Source of the DNA: Thiohalocapsa sp964524185
GTDB lineage: Bacteria > Pseudomonadota > Gammaproteobacteria > Chromatiales > Chromatiaceae
Direction of reading: 5' to 3'
Length of the DNA: 64,000 nucleotides
Assembly: GCA_964524185.1 (NCBI GenBank)
Contig: CAZGCI010000007.1
Coordinates: forward strand, 1 to 64,000
The notes beneath the pieces are model-generated. The model was not told the DNA's origin. It saw only the letters and a list, made by a program, of their open reading frames with translations, and did no database searches. The position numbers were made by a program, and so were the translations under genes. This document shows positions 39,214 to 47,599 of the stretch, piece after piece. Position 1 is the first letter of the stretch. Each line of letters begins with the position of its first letter.

Positions 39214-40089
39214 ATGGCCGTCCAATCCGCGTCTTCGTCACACCTCGCGTGTCTCCCACCCATGGACCACATCCGCGCGCATGTGCGTGCCGCTCTGGAT
39301 GAAGATATCGGTAGCGGCGACCTCACCGCCGCGCTGTTGCCCGCCGCGCAGCGGGCCCGGGCGGAGGTGGTGACCCGCGAGCCTGCGGTGCTCTGCGGTC
39401 AGGCGTGGTTTGAGCAGGCCTTTACCCTCATCGACACCGCGGTCGCCATCGACTGGCTTGCGGTGGACGGCGAGGCCTTGCAGCCGGGGGATTGTGTCTG
39501 TGTCGTCGAGGGCCCGCTGCGGGCGCTGCTCACCGGCGAGCGTACGGCGTTGAACTACCTGCAGACTCTGTCCGGCACCGCAACGCGGGTTCGCCGCTAT
39601 GCGGATGCCGTTGCCGGACTGCCCGTGCGTATCTTGGATACACGCAAGACCGTGCCTGGGCTCCGACGGGAACAGAAGTACGCCGTCTGCTGTGGCGGCT
39701 GTCACAACCACCGCATAGGCCTTTATGACGCGGTGCTCATCAAGGAGAACCACATCGCCGCCGCCGGTTCCATCGCCGCGGCGGCTAGCGCTGCACGTCG
39801 GCACGCGTCGCCGGCGGTGCCCGTAGAGGTCGAAGTGGAGACGCTCGAGCAGTTGCAGCAGGCACTCGACACGGGCGTTGATCGCGTGCTGCTCGACAAC
39901 TTCGGGCTCGCGGACTTGCGGCGGGCGGTAGCCCTGACCCAGGGCCGAGCGCGGTTGGAGGCCTCCGGTGGCGTCACCCTTGACCGGCTGCGTGACATTG
40001 CCGAGACCGGCGTCGACGACATCTCCGTCGGCGACCTCACCAAGAGTGTTCAGGCCGTGGATCTGTCCATGCGGCTGACAACCGTCTGA
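39214..40089 (+). CDS. nadC: Nicotinate-nucleotide pyrophosphorylase NadC
   Basis: Quinolinate phosphoribosyltransferase of 291 residues for NAD synthesis. Motifs: ALDEDIGSGDLTAALLP, GERTALNYLQTLSGTAT, ILDTRKTVPGLRREQKYAV, CGGCHNHRIGLYDAVLIKEN, VEVEVETLEQ, LLDNFGLADLR, LEASGGVTLDRL and VDDISVGDLTKSV. The first 16 residues are not conserved; ATG39262 (MDHIRAHV) is an alternative start. Confidence 0.96.
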   Translation: MAVQSASSSHLACLPPMDHIRAHVRAALDEDIGSGDLTAALLPAAQRARAEVVTREPAVLCGQAWFEQAFTLIDTAVAIDWLAVDGEALQPGDCVCVVEGPLRALLTGERTALNYLQTLSGTATRVRRYADAVAGLPVRILDTRKTVPGLRREQKYAVCCGGCHNHRIGLYDAVLIKENHIAAAGSIAAAASAARRHASPAVPVEVEVETLEQLQQALDTGVDRVLLDNFGLADLRRAVALTQGRARLEASGGVTLDRLRDIAETGVDDISVGDLTKSVQAVDLSMRLTTV

Positions 40090-40119
40090 CGCGTCGTCTG
40101 CCATCGGCTCAAAAAAAGC

Positions 40120-40148
40120 TTTCGTAATTTAGAGAATTCTAATATTAT
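40120..40148 (+). promoter_or_regulatory. AT-rich promoter region of the sulfur-globule-like gene
   Basis: A sharply AT-rich block (about 40111-40150) in a GC-rich genome, with TATTAT at 40143-40148 (five of six -10 bases). The best-placed -35 hexamer, TTTCGT at 40120, is poor, so an activator or another sigma factor may be involved. Confidence 0.45.
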
Positions 40149-40209
40149 AGAACTCGCTGTCGCTGACAACGCGCAGCGCTTGCTAACCCAGAAGATCAGG
40201 AGAATACAG

Positions 40210-40599
40210 ATGAAAAAGCTTGCTACCGCCGCCGCCATCGCCGCTCTGCTTGGTGTTTCCGCTTCCGCCAGTGCCTGGTGGGGCGGCCCGGGCTACGGTG
40301 GCCCCGGCTACGGTTCCGGTTGGGGCGACGGCCTCGGCGATATGTTCAGCGACATGTTCGGTGACGGCTACGGCGACTTCAATATGAGCATGTCCGGTGG
40401 CGGCCGCGGCTATGGCCGTGGACGCGGTTACGGTCGTGGCTATGGGCGCGGCTATGGCTACGGCAACCCCTACTACGGCGGCTACGGCTACCCCTACTAC
40501 GGCGGCTATGCGCCGTATGCGGCCCCCTATGCCGCGCCTTACGGTATGCCAGCTGTTCCGGCCGCCCCGGCTCAGCCCGCCGAGTCCCAAGCGAAGTAA
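40210..40599 (+). CDS. Secreted Gly/Tyr-rich protein, sulfur-globule-envelope-protein-like
   Basis: Protein of 129 residues. Residues 1-22 are a Sec signal peptide ending in SASA before AWWGGPG. The mature part is Gly, Tyr and Pro-rich: an aspartate/Met segment (LGDMFSDMFGDGYGDFNM), then GYGRGRGYGRGYGRGYGYG-type repeats, then YGGYAPYAAPYAAPYG. This composition and the DMFGD-x-NMSMSG segment resemble the sulfur globule proteins that coat stored sulfur in Chromatiaceae (recalled similarity, not a search). It starts at ATG40210 with AGGAGA six bases upstream and is followed by a clear terminator, so it is likely a strongly expressed single gene. Another Gly-rich secreted protein is the alternative. 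Confidence 0.65.
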   Translation: MKKLATAAAIAALLGVSASASAWWGGPGYGGPGYGSGWGDGLGDMFSDMFGDGYGDFNMSMSGGGRGYGRGRGYGRGYGRGYGYGNPYYGGYGYPYYGGYAPYAAPYAAPYGMPAVPAAPAQPAESQAK

Positions 40600-40693
40600 T
40601 CCCGCAACGGGCCGCCGCCCACCCTGCACCCGCCCCCGGGGCGGGTCGGTGCTACCGGCCGCGGAACGCTTCGCCGCAGGGATGCGTGCATCA

Positions 40694-40731
40694 ACGCCGA
40701 CGGCCACGGCCGCTCGGCGTTTTTCTGTTTT
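40694..40731 (+). terminator. Rho-independent terminator of the sulfur-globule-like gene
   Basis: ACGCCGA-CGGCC, loop AC, GGCCG-C-TCGGCGT forms a 12-bp stem with one bulged C, followed by TTTTCTGTTTT. It lies 95 bases after the stop codon and 42 bases from the convergent glycosyltransferase gene. It is the clearest intrinsic terminator in the window. Confidence 0.85.
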
Positions 40732-40772
40732 GGGATCCGCCGCGCGGATGCGACGGCGTTACGACCGCGCCC

Positions 40773-41963
40773 TTAGGCGCCGTTGCTCGAGGGTGTCGGT
40801 TGCGCCCGATCGACCGCTGTTGCAGTGGCCGCGGCGCGCCTTTGCCGCAATACGTCGAGCAACCGCTCCTCAATGCTCGCAATGACCTGCGGCCAGCTCA
40901 GTGCATCGGCCGTCCGGCGCGCGGCCGCACCCATGGACCGCAACTGTGCTGGGGCGCCGGCGGCATTCAAGGCATTGTCGATGAAGCCTGCCTCGTCGCC
41001 CAGGGGGGCCAGGAGTCCGTTGCAGCCGGCGCGGATGTGCTCGTGGGCGGCGGCATAATCGAAGGCATTGACGGTGAGACCACTGGCCATAGCCTCCGTC
41101 ACAACATTGCCAAAGGTTTCGGTGAGGCTCGGAAAGAGGAACAAATCGCCGCTTGCATAATGTGCGGCGAGCGTCTCGCCGACTTGCGCGCCGACAAAAT
41201 GGCAGCGCGGGTGCGTCCGCGCTAGGCGGGTGCGCTCCGGGCCGTCGCCGACCAGCACACAGCGCACGTGACCGACGCGGGTGGTGAGCGTCTCCATGGT
41301 GGCGAGTGCGAGGGCGATATTCTTCTCCGCTGCGATGCGACCAACATACAGCGCGACGATGTCCTCAGGGCCACACCCCCAGGCGTGACGCAGTGGGTCG
41401 CTACGGCGCTCGGGGTTGAACAAGACGGTGTCCACGCCCCGGCTGAACAAGTGGACATTGCGAAAACCCGCCTCCTTGAGTTGGCTGCGCAGGGCGGCGG
41501 TGGGCACGAGGGTGGCGTCGGACCGGTTGTGGAAATTCTTCAGCGTGTTAGCGATGGGTTGGGTGAGCAAGCCCAGGCCGTAGTGTCGGCTATATTGATG
41601 AAATTGGGTGTGGAAGCCCGTGACGACCGGGATGGATGCGCGCACTGCGGCGTTCAGCGCTGCATGCCCCAGGGGACCTTGCGTGGCGACGTACAGCACG
41701 TCCGGGCGCAGCCGCAGCCAAAGGTGACGCAGGCGCCAATAGACTGGTAGGCCGAAGCGCAGGCCGCGATAGCCCGGGATCGGTAAGCCGGGCACCAGAA
41801 AGTGTCCCCGAGCGGTTTGCCCCTTGCGGTCCGTGGCCTGGCGCGGGCGCACCAACAGGACGTGATGGCCGCGACCGGACAGCCCAGCCACCAGTTGGCG
41901 CATCGTGGTGGCGACGCCGTTGATCTCCGGCGGATAAGTCTCGGTGACGACGGCGATGCGCAT
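40773..41963 (-). CDS. GT4 family glycosyltransferase
   Basis: Retaining GT-B glycosyltransferase of 396 residues. N-terminal acceptor domain: VVTETYPPEINGVATTMRQL and VTGFHTQFHQYSRHYG. C-terminal donor domain: ALYVGRIAAEKNIALAL, VLVGDGPERTRL and the EX7E motif in LTETFGNVVTEAMASG. Related proteins are described as GDP-mannose-dependent alpha-mannosyltransferases or lipid glycosyltransferases; the donor and acceptor cannot be read from sequence. It follows the OlsA-like gene on the same strand after 71 bases, so a membrane-lipid acceptor is possible (inference). Confidence 0.88.
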   Translation of the reverse strand: MRIAVVTETYPPEINGVATTMRQLVAGLSGRGHHVLLVRPRQATDRKGQTARGHFLVPGLPIPGYRGLRFGLPVYWRLRHLWLRLRPDVLYVATQGPLGHAALNAAVRASIPVVTGFHTQFHQYSRHYGLGLLTQPIANTLKNFHNRSDATLVPTAALRSQLKEAGFRNVHLFSRGVDTVLFNPERRSDPLRHAWGCGPEDIVALYVGRIAAEKNIALALATMETLTTRVGHVRCVLVGDGPERTRLARTHPRCHFVGAQVGETLAAHYASGDLFLFPSLTETFGNVVTEAMASGLTVNAFDYAAAHEHIRAGCNGLLAPLGDEAGFIDNALNAAGAPAQLRSMGAAARRTADALSWPQVIASIEERLLDVLRQRRAAATATAVDRAQPTPSSNGA

Positions 41964-42034
41964 GCTTGCTCGTTGCGGTTTTGGTTTGGAGCCGCACCAC
42001 GCCGCTGGCTCCAGACGGAGGCCCCGCCTGCGAA

Positions 42035-42826
42035 CTAGGCCGACGCGGCGTCCGGCGCCTCCGCGCCGGCCAGACCTGCGGACAGGCGATGGAGTGCTGC
42101 TTCGATGGCGCCGCGTGTCGCCTCTGCAAGCTCGCGCCTGCGGCCACTGGCCGGTGCCACAGGGGGCAGAAAGATCACCGTTGCACCAAGCCCCGGGTGG
42201 CGCAGCACGCGAACGACATGCGCCAGCAAGGTGTCCTCACCAATAAACGGCGCTATCGCATCCGGCTCCGGCCCGTGTCCATAACGGATCGCGACCGGCT
42301 GCACCGGCCGGGCACCCTGTTCTGCCGCGGCGAACAGGCGCGCGTGGAAACGCAGGAGGCCGCGCCCGTCGCCCGTGGTCCCTTCCGGGAAGATCGCGAC
42401 GCGATAGCCGGCGCGCAACTCGGCACCAATTCGAGTGGCCACGTTGCTGGCCTCATGCGCACCGCGGTGCAAAAACAGAGTGCCCGCGAGCGCTGCGAGC
42501 CAGCCCACCACAGGCCAACGGCGCACCTCAGCCTTCGAGACGAAGCGCACCGGCGCCGCCCCACCGAGCACGGGGACGTCGAGCCAGGACACGTGATTGA
42601 CCACCAACAGTGCCCCGGGGGCCGGGTCGCCCTCGCAAGTCACCCTCACCCCTAGGCAGCGACCAAGCCGACGGTGCCACCAACTCACCAGGCTAGGCAG
42701 CCACCGCAGCCGCAGACCGAGGTGCCCGAGTAGCGCGACACCGCTGCCGAGTAACACGCCGGTCGAGAGGTGCTCGCAGAGGCGCACCGCGCGCCAGGCA
42801 GGGATCAGAAATCGACGTCTGCTCAA
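42035..42826 (-). CDS. 1-acyl-glycerol-3-phosphate / lyso-ornithine-lipid O-acyltransferase (PlsC/OlsA family)
   Basis: Membrane-associated acyltransferase of 263 residues. The PlsC domain has the catalytic NHVSWLDVP (NHxxxxD), FVSKAEVRRWPVVG, LFLHRGAHEASN and FPEGTTGDGRGLLRF. A hydrophobic N-terminal segment precedes it. It overlaps the OlsB-like gene upstream by 4 bases (ATGA at 42823-42826). That tight pairing suggests OlsA, which adds the second acyl chain of ornithine lipids, rather than housekeeping PlsC (inference). Confidence 0.85.
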   Translation of the reverse strand: MSRRRFLIPAWRAVRLCEHLSTGVLLGSGVALLGHLGLRLRWLPSLVSWWHRRLGRCLGVRVTCEGDPAPGALLVVNHVSWLDVPVLGGAAPVRFVSKAEVRRWPVVGWLAALAGTLFLHRGAHEASNVATRIGAELRAGYRVAIFPEGTTGDGRGLLRFHARLFAAAEQGARPVQPVAIRYGHGPEPDAIAPFIGEDTLLAHVVRVLRHPGLGATVIFLPPVAPASGRRRELAEATRGAIEAALHRLSAGLAGAEAPDAASA

Positions 42827-43590
42827 TGCTCGCTGACACGCTCCAGAAAGTGCCGGGCATAGGTCGGGTTCAGATCGGCCAGATGCAGCAGCATCAGCAC
42901 GTCGCCCACCTCGAAATCTGGGTCACGACAGGCTTCGCCGCAGGCCCGGGCACCGAGGCGGACGTACGCCTTTAGCAACGCCGGCAGCGGTGCATCGAGG
43001 ACATCGTCCGGCACCTCTGTGCGCAACAACGGTACCTTGGGGGTCACGCGCAGCGCCGGTGGGGCCATGGCCTGGCGGCGCAGGCGGTTCATGACAGCCG
43101 CCGCCTGCACATCGTCTTCGCCCAGGGGCATCGATGCGCAGCCGAACAGGTAATCGATGCCATGGAGCTGAACGTAGCCCGCAATGCCCGACCAGAGTAC
43201 GGCAATGGCAGCACCCTGGCGGCACTCGGCCGAGATACAGGTGCGTCCGACTTCCAAGAGCTTGCCCGGCAGAGTTGGGATCGAGCCGAGGTCGAATTCG
43301 TTCTCGGAGTAGAAGCCGCCGATGCGCCGCGCGGTCTCGCCGTTCAGCAGGCGTGTGCAGCCAACGACTGCGCCGGTTCGAGTGTCGCGCACCAACAGGT
43401 GATGGCAGTCTGCATCGAACTCGTCGCTATCGAGTCCGGCATGCCCCTGTTTGAGCTTGGCGCCCAGCTCTTCCCCGAAGACCCGGTAGCGCAAGGTCTG
43501 GGCCTGGCGAACGGCCTCGGGGCCCGCTGCCAATTCCACGAACAGCCGCTCCCCCCTGCGCACCGGGAGTGCGGATGCATTCAAGCCCAT
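42823..43590 (-). CDS. OlsB-like L-ornithine N-acyltransferase (GNAT/COG3176 family)
   Basis: Protein of 255 residues with an N-acyltransferase fold: QAQTLRYRVFGEELGAKL, the LDSDEFDADCHHLLVRDTRT segment, VGCTRLLNGETARRIGGFYS, LEVGRTCISAECRQGAAIAV and DYLFGCASM. This is the OlsB/hemolysin-like acyltransferase signature; OlsB acylates ornithine from acyl-ACP to give lyso-ornithine lipid. The start at 43590 is preferred over 43632 because the conserved region begins soon after. The 4-base overlap with the PlsC-type gene makes an olsB-olsA unit. Confidence 0.8.
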   Translation of the reverse strand: MGLNASALPVRRGERLFVELAAGPEAVRQAQTLRYRVFGEELGAKLKQGHAGLDSDEFDADCHHLLVRDTRTGAVVGCTRLLNGETARRIGGFYSENEFDLGSIPTLPGKLLEVGRTCISAECRQGAAIAVLWSGIAGYVQLHGIDYLFGCASMPLGEDDVQAAAVMNRLRRQAMAPPALRVTPKVPLLRTEVPDDVLDAPLPALLKAYVRLGARACGEACRDPDFEVGDVLMLLHLADLNPTYARHFLERVSEH

Positions 43591-43765
43591 GAGCTCACCC
43601 CAACCAATCGCTGCACCATCAGCCAATGCCACAGCTTAGACCAAGAGCATTGCAGGCATGTGAGGAAACGGTGACAGAAAAATGACCGGCGTCACCGCAG
43701 TCGCTGCGCGCAGCCGCTAGTTCAGCCCCGCGGGATGCCGAGCATGAACCACACGCCCCGCCTGC

Positions 43766-44431
43766 TCAAGGTGCCTCGCCGTGGAGGGACATCACGGGCC
43801 AGCCGCGTGCCAGCGCCGCTGCCCTGAGGGCAGGATCGGGGTCCACCGCGACGGGGTTGTCCACCCGCTCCAGCAAGGGCAGGTCGTTGATGGAGTCGCT
43901 GTAGAAATGGCTGCCGGCGAGTGTCCCATCATGTTCGGCGAGCCAGTCCATGAGTCTGCTCACCTTGCCCTCGCGGAAAGCTGGCGTGCCCGCGACCCGG
44001 CCCGTATACCGCGTTCCGTCGTGCTCCGGCTCGGTGGCGATGAGATGCGGGATATTGAAGCGCGCGACGATGGGCGCGGTCACAAAGGCGTTGGTGGCGG
44101 TGATGACCAGGAGCGTATCCCCGGCATCGCGGTGGTGTGCCACCAAATCCAATGCCGGCTGGCGGATCAGCGGGGCAATGTGCTGGTCGACGAACTCCTC
44201 CCGCCAGGCCAGCAGCGACTCCGGCCGGTTGTCGCGCAGTGGCCGCAGCGCAAAGGCGAGGAAGGCCTCGATGTCCAGCTGCCCTGCCTTGTAGTCCGCG
44301 TAAAACCGGGCGTTGGCGGCCTCGTAGGCCGGGCCGTCGACCACCCCGCGGGCGACCAAATGCCGGCCCCAAAGGTAATCCGAGTCACCGGCGAGCAGCG
44401 TGTTGTCGAGATCGAAGATGGCGAGGGGCAT
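43766..44431 (-). CDS. HAD-superfamily IB phosphatase (SerB-like)
   Basis: Protein of 221 residues of the HAD-IB group. Motif I is AIFDLDNTLLAGDSD (nucleophile Asp in DxDxT), motif II is in LLVITATNAFVTAPI, motif III Lys in FREGKVSRL, and motif IV is FYSDSINDLPLLE. It probably dephosphorylates a small phosphomonoester; phosphoserine and related substrates are known for the group. It lies divergent from rppH, the same neighbourhood as in pseudomonads. ATG44431 follows AGAGG; 44455 is an alternative start. Confidence 0.9.
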   Translation of the reverse strand: MPLAIFDLDNTLLAGDSDYLWGRHLVARGVVDGPAYEAANARFYADYKAGQLDIEAFLAFALRPLRDNRPESLLAWREEFVDQHIAPLIRQPALDLVAHHRDAGDTLLVITATNAFVTAPIVARFNIPHLIATEPEHDGTRYTGRVAGTPAFREGKVSRLMDWLAEHDGTLAGSHFYSDSINDLPLLERVDNPVAVDPDPALRAAALARGWPVMSLHGEAP

Positions 44432-44552
44432 GGTCGCGGCCTCTGGGCCGGTCATCGGCGGCAGCTCACCCTCGGACGATAACGGACTATTGCCGCATCA
44501 GCAAAGACTGAAATACTTGTGGATTTGCCCGGTTGTATAGGGATGTGGAAAA

Positions 44553-45227
44553 ATGCGCTCGGACTCAACGAGGTACACCACCTTGATCGACCCGGACGGT
44601 TTTCGGCCCAACGTCGGCATCATTCTGAGCAACGAGCAGCGCCGACTGTTCTGGGGGCGGCGTGTTGGCCAGAACGCCTGGCAGTTTCCGCAAGGGGGTA
44701 TCAAGTCCGACGAGACGCCGCTCGAGGCCATGTATCGAGAGCTCGAAGAGGAGGTCGGGCTGACGCCGGGGCAGGTCACGGTGCTCGGCGCCACACACGG
44801 CTGGCTCCGTTACCGGTTGCCGCGGCGCTTCATCAGGCGCCGCTGCGGGCCCACCTGCATCGGCCAAAAGCAGGTGTGGTTCTTGCTGCGCATCGACTGT
44901 GGCGAAAGTGCCTTCTGCCTGGATCGTTCGGCAAAGCCCGAGTTCGATGCTTGGCGTTGGGTGCGCTACTGGCATCCGCTGCGCGAGGTGGTGTACTTCA
45001 AGCGTCACGTCTACGCCCAGGCGCTCGAAGAACTGGCCCCGCTGCTCTACCCCGAGGGCTTGCCGCGGCCAGAGCAACGCCCCGATACCCCGGCGGGTGC
45101 GCCCTCGGACACCATCAAGCCCGTGGAGCCGGCCGCCGCGCCGCGCCTCGACGCCACAGGGCATGGCTCCCGCCCGCAACCCGCCGCGGCCCGGGTTGCC
45201 GCCCATATGCGCCAGCGCCGGCGCTGA
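44553..45227 (+). CDS. rppH: RNA pyrophosphohydrolase RppH, with C-terminal extension
   Basis: Nudix enzyme of 224 residues that removes pyrophosphate from 5' triphosphate RNA and starts mRNA decay. Motifs: DPDGFRPNVGIIL, WQFPQGGIKSDETPLEAMYR with the Nudix box continuing RELEEEVG, GWLRYRLPRRFIRR, CIGQKQVWFLL, EFDAWRWVRYWHPLREVV and FKRHVYAQAL. After about residue 170 comes a Pro/Ala/Arg-rich tail of about 50 residues not present in E. coli RppH. A TTG near 44580 would give the shorter classical N terminus (xIDPDGF). Confidence 0.94.
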   Translation: MRSDSTRYTTLIDPDGFRPNVGIILSNEQRRLFWGRRVGQNAWQFPQGGIKSDETPLEAMYRELEEEVGLTPGQVTVLGATHGWLRYRLPRRFIRRRCGPTCIGQKQVWFLLRIDCGESAFCLDRSAKPEFDAWRWVRYWHPLREVVYFKRHVYAQALEELAPLLYPEGLPRPEQRPDTPAGAPSDTIKPVEPAAAPRLDATGHGSRPQPAAARVAAHMRQRRR

Positions 45228-45266
45228 GCCCGGCCCGCCTCGGGCCGGCCGCGTCCCATTTCGGCC

Positions 45267-47528
45267 ATGCTCGCGACGCTGCGCAGCATTATCGAGGCGG
45301 TGGATCGGGCGCCAGGCCTGGACGCGGCGCTCGCCGTCGTGGTGCGCGCGGTGAAGCAGGCCATCGGCGCCGACGTTTGCTCTGTCTATCTCACCGACGC
45401 CAGCCACCGCGAGCACGTCCTCATGGCCACCGAGGGTCTGCCGCCGGAGGCCGTCGGTCGCGTGCGCATCCCGCTACATCGGGGGCTCATCGGCCGTGCC
45501 GCCGAGCGCGCGGACATCGTCAACCTCGACGACGCCCACACCCATGCCGCCTACCTCGCCGTCCATGACAGTGGCGAGGAACGCTTCCACGGCTTCCTGG
45601 CGGTACCCCTGGTTCAGCATCGTAAGGTGCTTGGCGTGCTGGTATTGCGCCGGCGATTGCCGCGGCGATTTGCCGACGATGAGGTGACCTTCGTGGTCAC
45701 GCTCGCGGTGCAGCTCGCCGCGGCCATTGCGCTGGCCCGGGGCAGCGGCGAGCTGGCGCGGTTGCAGCATGCCGGGCTGCCGAATCATTTCCTGGAGGGC
45801 ATTGCTGCGGCCCCCGGCGTGGGGATTGGCGTGGGCTTCGTGGTGTATCCGCCGGCGGACCTCGATGCGGTGCCGGATAAGCCCGCCAGCGTGCCGGAGA
45901 CGGAGGTGGCGACCTTCAGCGCTGCGGTGGCTGCAGTCGCCGACGACATCCGCCGGCTCGCCGAGCGCATGGGCGCCACCCTGCGCGAGGAGGACCACGC
46001 GCTGTTCGAGGCGTGGCGGCTGATGCTGGAAAGCGACAGCTTCGTCGCCGACACCGTTTCCCGCATCCGCGCCGGCCAATGGGCACAGGGGGCACTGCGG
46101 GCGACCATCGCCGAGCTGCTGGCGGAGTTTGACCGTCTCGACGATCCCTACCTGCGCGAGCGCGGAGCAGACGTGCGCGATCTCGGCCGCCAGGTGCTGT
46201 TGCGCCTGCAACGCGGCCCCACGCCGAAGGCGGCCTATCCAGCGCAGACGGTGCTTGTTGGGGATGAGGTTAGCGCCATGCAGATCGCCGCGGTGCCGCG
46301 GGAGGCGCTCGCGGGCATTGTGAGCCGTTGCGGCTCGGCGTCCTCCCACGTGGCCATTCTGGCCCGCGGTATGGGGGTACCTGCGGCCGTGGGGGTGCTG
46401 GAGCTCCCGGTGGGCCAGCTTGAAGGCCGATCGATGATCGTCGACGGCTACCGGGGCCGGGTCTATATCGAGCCGTCCACCACCATCGCCGCCGAATACC
46501 GTCGCCTCGCCGTAGAGGAGCGCGCCTTTTCGGCGGAGCTGGAGGCCCTGCGCGGGCAGCCGTCCGAGACCACGGACGGCTTTGGGCTGCCGTTGTTTCT
46601 CAATACCGGGCTGGTGTTGGAGCAGCGCCCACTGGGTATCGAAGAATCCGCCGGCGTCGGGCTTTATCGCACCGAGCTGCCCTTTATGGTGCGGGATCGT
46701 TTCCCCGGTGAGGAGACACAGCTGCGTCACTACCGCCAGGTGCTCAGGACCTTTGCGCCGCGGCCGGTGACCATTCGCACCTTGGATGTGGGGGGTGATA
46801 AGCCCCTGCCCTACTTTCCAGTGCACGAGTCCAATCCGTTCCTCGGCTGGCGCGGCATCCGCATCACTCGGGATCACCCCGAGATCTTCATGACGCAGGT
46901 CCGGGCCATGCTGCGTGCGGCGCTTGGGCTCGACAATCTGCAACTACTGCTGCCGATGATCACGACGGTCGACGAGCTGGATGATGCCCTGGGGCTGATC
47001 CAGCGCGCCTGCGACGAGCTACAGGAGGAAGGCCATGCCGTGCGGCTGCCGCCCGTGGGCGTCATGATCGAGGTGCCTGCGGCCGTCTACATCGCGGACG
47101 TGCTGGCCCGGCGTGTGTCGTTTCTGTCCGTGGGGACAAACGATCTCACCCAGTATCTCTTGGCCGTCGATCGCAACAACGCTCGCGTCGCGGACCTCTA
47201 CGACGAGTTTCATCCGGCCGTGCTGCGGGCGCTGATGCAGGTGACCGACGCTGCGCGCGGCCATGGCTGCGAAATCAGCGTCTGCGGTGAGTTGGCAGGG
47301 GACCCGCGTGCAACGCCGTTGTTGCTGGGCATGGGCGTGCACAGCCTGAGCATGGGGGCCGGCAGCCTGCTGCGCGTCAAGGGTGTGGTGCGCAGCATTA
47401 GCCGCGCCCGCGCGCGCGCCCTGCTTGGCCGCGCCTTACGCTGCGATCGGGGGGCCGATGTCCGGCAGCTCTTGATGGAGGCGCTGGAAGACATCGGCCT
47501 GGGCGGGCTGGTGCGGCCCGGGCGCTGA
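45267..47528 (+). CDS. ptsP: Phosphoenolpyruvate-protein phosphotransferase PtsP (EI-Ntr)
   Basis: Protein of 753 residues, first component of the nitrogen PTS. The N-terminal GAF domain (about 15-150) has CSVYLTDASHREHVLMATEG. The EI part has a phospho-His domain with CGSASSHVAILARGMGVPA (active His) and the PEP-binding barrel with GLYRTELPFMVRDRFPGEE, TLDVGGDKPLPYF, PPVGVMIEVPAAVY, SVGTNDLTQYLLAVDRNN and the CGELAGDP cysteine. It follows rppH by 39 bases, an order conserved in gammaproteobacteria. Confidence 0.95.
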   Translation: MLATLRSIIEAVDRAPGLDAALAVVVRAVKQAIGADVCSVYLTDASHREHVLMATEGLPPEAVGRVRIPLHRGLIGRAAERADIVNLDDAHTHAAYLAVHDSGEERFHGFLAVPLVQHRKVLGVLVLRRRLPRRFADDEVTFVVTLAVQLAAAIALARGSGELARLQHAGLPNHFLEGIAAAPGVGIGVGFVVYPPADLDAVPDKPASVPETEVATFSAAVAAVADDIRRLAERMGATLREEDHALFEAWRLMLESDSFVADTVSRIRAGQWAQGALRATIAELLAEFDRLDDPYLRERGADVRDLGRQVLLRLQRGPTPKAAYPAQTVLVGDEVSAMQIAAVPREALAGIVSRCGSASSHVAILARGMGVPAAVGVLELPVGQLEGRSMIVDGYRGRVYIEPSTTIAAEYRRLAVEERAFSAELEALRGQPSETTDGFGLPLFLNTGLVLEQRPLGIEESAGVGLYRTELPFMVRDRFPGEETQLRHYRQVLRTFAPRPVTIRTLDVGGDKPLPYFPVHESNPFLGWRGIRITRDHPEIFMTQVRAMLRAALGLDNLQLLLPMITTVDELDDALGLIQRACDELQEEGHAVRLPPVGVMIEVPAAVYIADVLARRVSFLSVGTNDLTQYLLAVDRNNARVADLYDEFHPAVLRALMQVTDAARGHGCEISVCGELAGDPRATPLLLGMGVHSLSMGAGSLLRVKGVVRSISRARARALLGRALRCDRGADVRQLLMEALEDIGLGGLVRPGR

Positions 47529-47599
47529 GCGCGGCACTGGCCGCGACACCACATCGCTCAGGGGATGGGCCTGATCAGGCTGTTGCCGGCCGCGCGGTT

